A stretch of DNA of 64,000 nucleotides from Winogradskyella sp. PG-2 (GTDB lineage Bacteria; Bacteroidota; Bacteroidia; Flavobacteriales; Flavobacteriaceae), in assembly GCF_000828715.1 (NCBI RefSeq), contig NZ_AP014583.1, positions 680,001 to 744,000 on the forward strand, read 5' to 3'. Position 1 is the stretch's first letter, and each line of letters starts with the position of its first letter. Shown one piece after another: positions 63,200 through 64,000 of the stretch. The notes beneath the pieces are model-generated. The model was not told where the DNA came from, searched no databases, and was given only the letters and a program-made list of their open reading frames with translations. A program made the translations under genes and the position numbers.

Positions 63200-63988
63200 A
63201 TGCAAACAGAAAAAGTTATTGATTATATCGTAGATTGGTTAAAAGATTATGCGACAAATGCCAGAGTAAAGGGGTTTGTTATAGGTATTTCGGGAGGAAT
63301 AGATTCTGCAGTAACCTCAACGCTTTGTGCAAAAACAGGTTTAGAGCTTTTATGTATTGAAATGCCTATTCACCAAGCTGCTAGCCATGTCAGCAGAGCA
63401 CAAGAACACATTGCTCAATTAAAAAAGCGTTTTCCTAATGTTAGCGACACAAGAACAGATTTAACTCCTGTTTTTGAAGAATTTAAAACAGAAGTAAGTC
63501 TTGAAGGAAAACAGGTAACAGTAGATATGGCCTTAGCCAATACCAGAGCAAGATTAAGAATGACCACTTTATATTATCATGCAGGTTTACTTGGACTTTT
63601 AGTTGCAGGTACTGGCAATAAGGTTGAAGATTTTGGTGTAGGTTTTTATACTAAATATGGTGATGGTGGAGTAGACTTAAGTCCCATTGCCGATTTATTA
63701 AAGTCTGAAGTCTATAAAATTGGAAATTATTTAAATGTACCAGAATCAATTATGAAAGCTGCGCCTAGCGATGGCTTATTTGGAGATGCTAGAAGTGATG
63801 AAGATCAGATTGGTGCCACTTATCCAGAATTAGAATGGGCTATGCAAATGCTAGACGAAGGAAAAACTGTAAACGACTTTGAAGGTAGACAACGTGATGC
63901 TTTTGAAATTTTTATGTGTTACAATACATCAAACAAACATAAGATGATTCCTATTCCAATTTGCGAAATTCCTAAAAATTTGAAATAA
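63200..63988 (+). CDS. nadE: Ammonia-dependent NAD+ synthetase
   Basis: A 262-aa enzyme making NAD+ from deamido-NAD+, ATP and ammonia, without a glutaminase domain. The P-loop is VIGISGGIDSAVTS near residues 27-40. Other motifs: LANTRARLRMTTLYYHAG, AGTGNKVEDFGVGFYTKYGDGGVDL-type loop (AGTGNKVEDFGVGFYTKY) and APSDGLFGDARSDEDQIGA. It is complete, with its stop at 63986-63988, 12 bp before the window end. Confidence 0.97.
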   Translation: MQTEKVIDYIVDWLKDYATNARVKGFVIGISGGIDSAVTSTLCAKTGLELLCIEMPIHQAASHVSRAQEHIAQLKKRFPNVSDTRTDLTPVFEEFKTEVSLEGKQVTVDMALANTRARLRMTTLYYHAGLLGLLVAGTGNKVEDFGVGFYTKYGDGGVDLSPIADLLKSEVYKIGNYLNVPESIMKAAPSDGLFGDARSDEDQIGATYPELEWAMQMLDEGKTVNDFEGRQRDAFEIFMCYNTSNKHKMIPIPICEIPKNLK

Positions 63989-64000
63989 TTCTTGCAGTTT

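Noticed and set aside
1..64000. CRISPR arrays, insertion sequences, prophage, rRNA and tRNA
   Set aside because: No regular spaced repeats, transposase or integrase motifs, phage structural genes or folded tRNA patterns were found on either strand by reading.

Overview
The window is a 64 kb piece of a low-GC chromosome from the Bacteroidota, almost certainly the family Flavobacteriaceae. This rests on a SusC/SusD pair, gliding genes gldB and gldC, many short lipoproteins with Flavobacterium-like lipoboxes, promoters of the TAnnTTTG type, absence of Shine-Dalgarno sequences, fused BCKDH E1 subunits and a long (664 aa) urocanate hydratase. No rRNA, tRNA, CRISPR array, prophage or insertion sequence was seen. 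The genus cannot be fixed from the sequence alone.

Layout. 1-6.9 kb (minus strand): an outer-membrane uptake locus of SusC, SusD, a lipoprotein and a porin-like protein; susD carries an in-frame stop and the porin a frameshift. 7.1-14.3 kb: rnhB, a large lipoprotein, a candidate small RNA, a nucleoid-associated protein, an M50-type membrane protease, lipB and a 52-aa YqaE/Pmp3 protein. 14.4-23.6 kb (plus): a membrane LuxR-type regulator, DUF1573, a thioredoxin-TPR protein, lysS, a nuclease/phosphatase-fold protein, a diheme cytochrome and a large zinc protease. 23.7-28.7 kb (minus): a prenyltransferase-fold secreted protein, two overlapping alpha/beta hydrolases and a set of small membrane proteins. 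28.8-34.7 kb: a helical-repeat protein, two small secreted helical proteins, hemL, a LysM glucosaminidase and a D-cysteine desulfhydrase/ACC deaminase homologue. 34.7-40.9 kb: a DUF5522 protein, hutU with a structured leader, a DUF4136 lipoprotein, a SulP transporter, a cold-shock protein and a bestrophin.

40.9-46.0 kb: a branched-chain keto-acid dehydrogenase operon (E2, ilvE, fused E1) divergent from an Lrp/AsnC regulator, with a perfect palindrome between the two promoters. 46.0-58.8 kb: a 13-gene phenylacetate degradation operon (paaE-A-B-C-D-G, a threonine-dehydratase homologue, paaH-I-J-Z, an enoyl-CoA hydratase homologue and paaY), preceded by a TetR-family gene; two copies of a palindrome flank the operon promoter. 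paaK (phenylacetate-CoA ligase) is not in the window. Both catabolic units yield acyl-CoA or acetyl-CoA and sit back to back. 58.8-64 kb: rhodanese, DUF4230, a duplicated secreted-protein gene whose second copy has an amber codon at a conserved Trp, gldC, gldB and nadE.

Most unusual items: the PaaZ-DUF1569/DinB-like fusion, the twin operators around the paa promoter, a dispersed repeat lying inside the E2 linker coding sequence, two tandem dyads in front of hutU, and three genes each interrupted by one base change. All calls come from reading the sequence; no database search was run.
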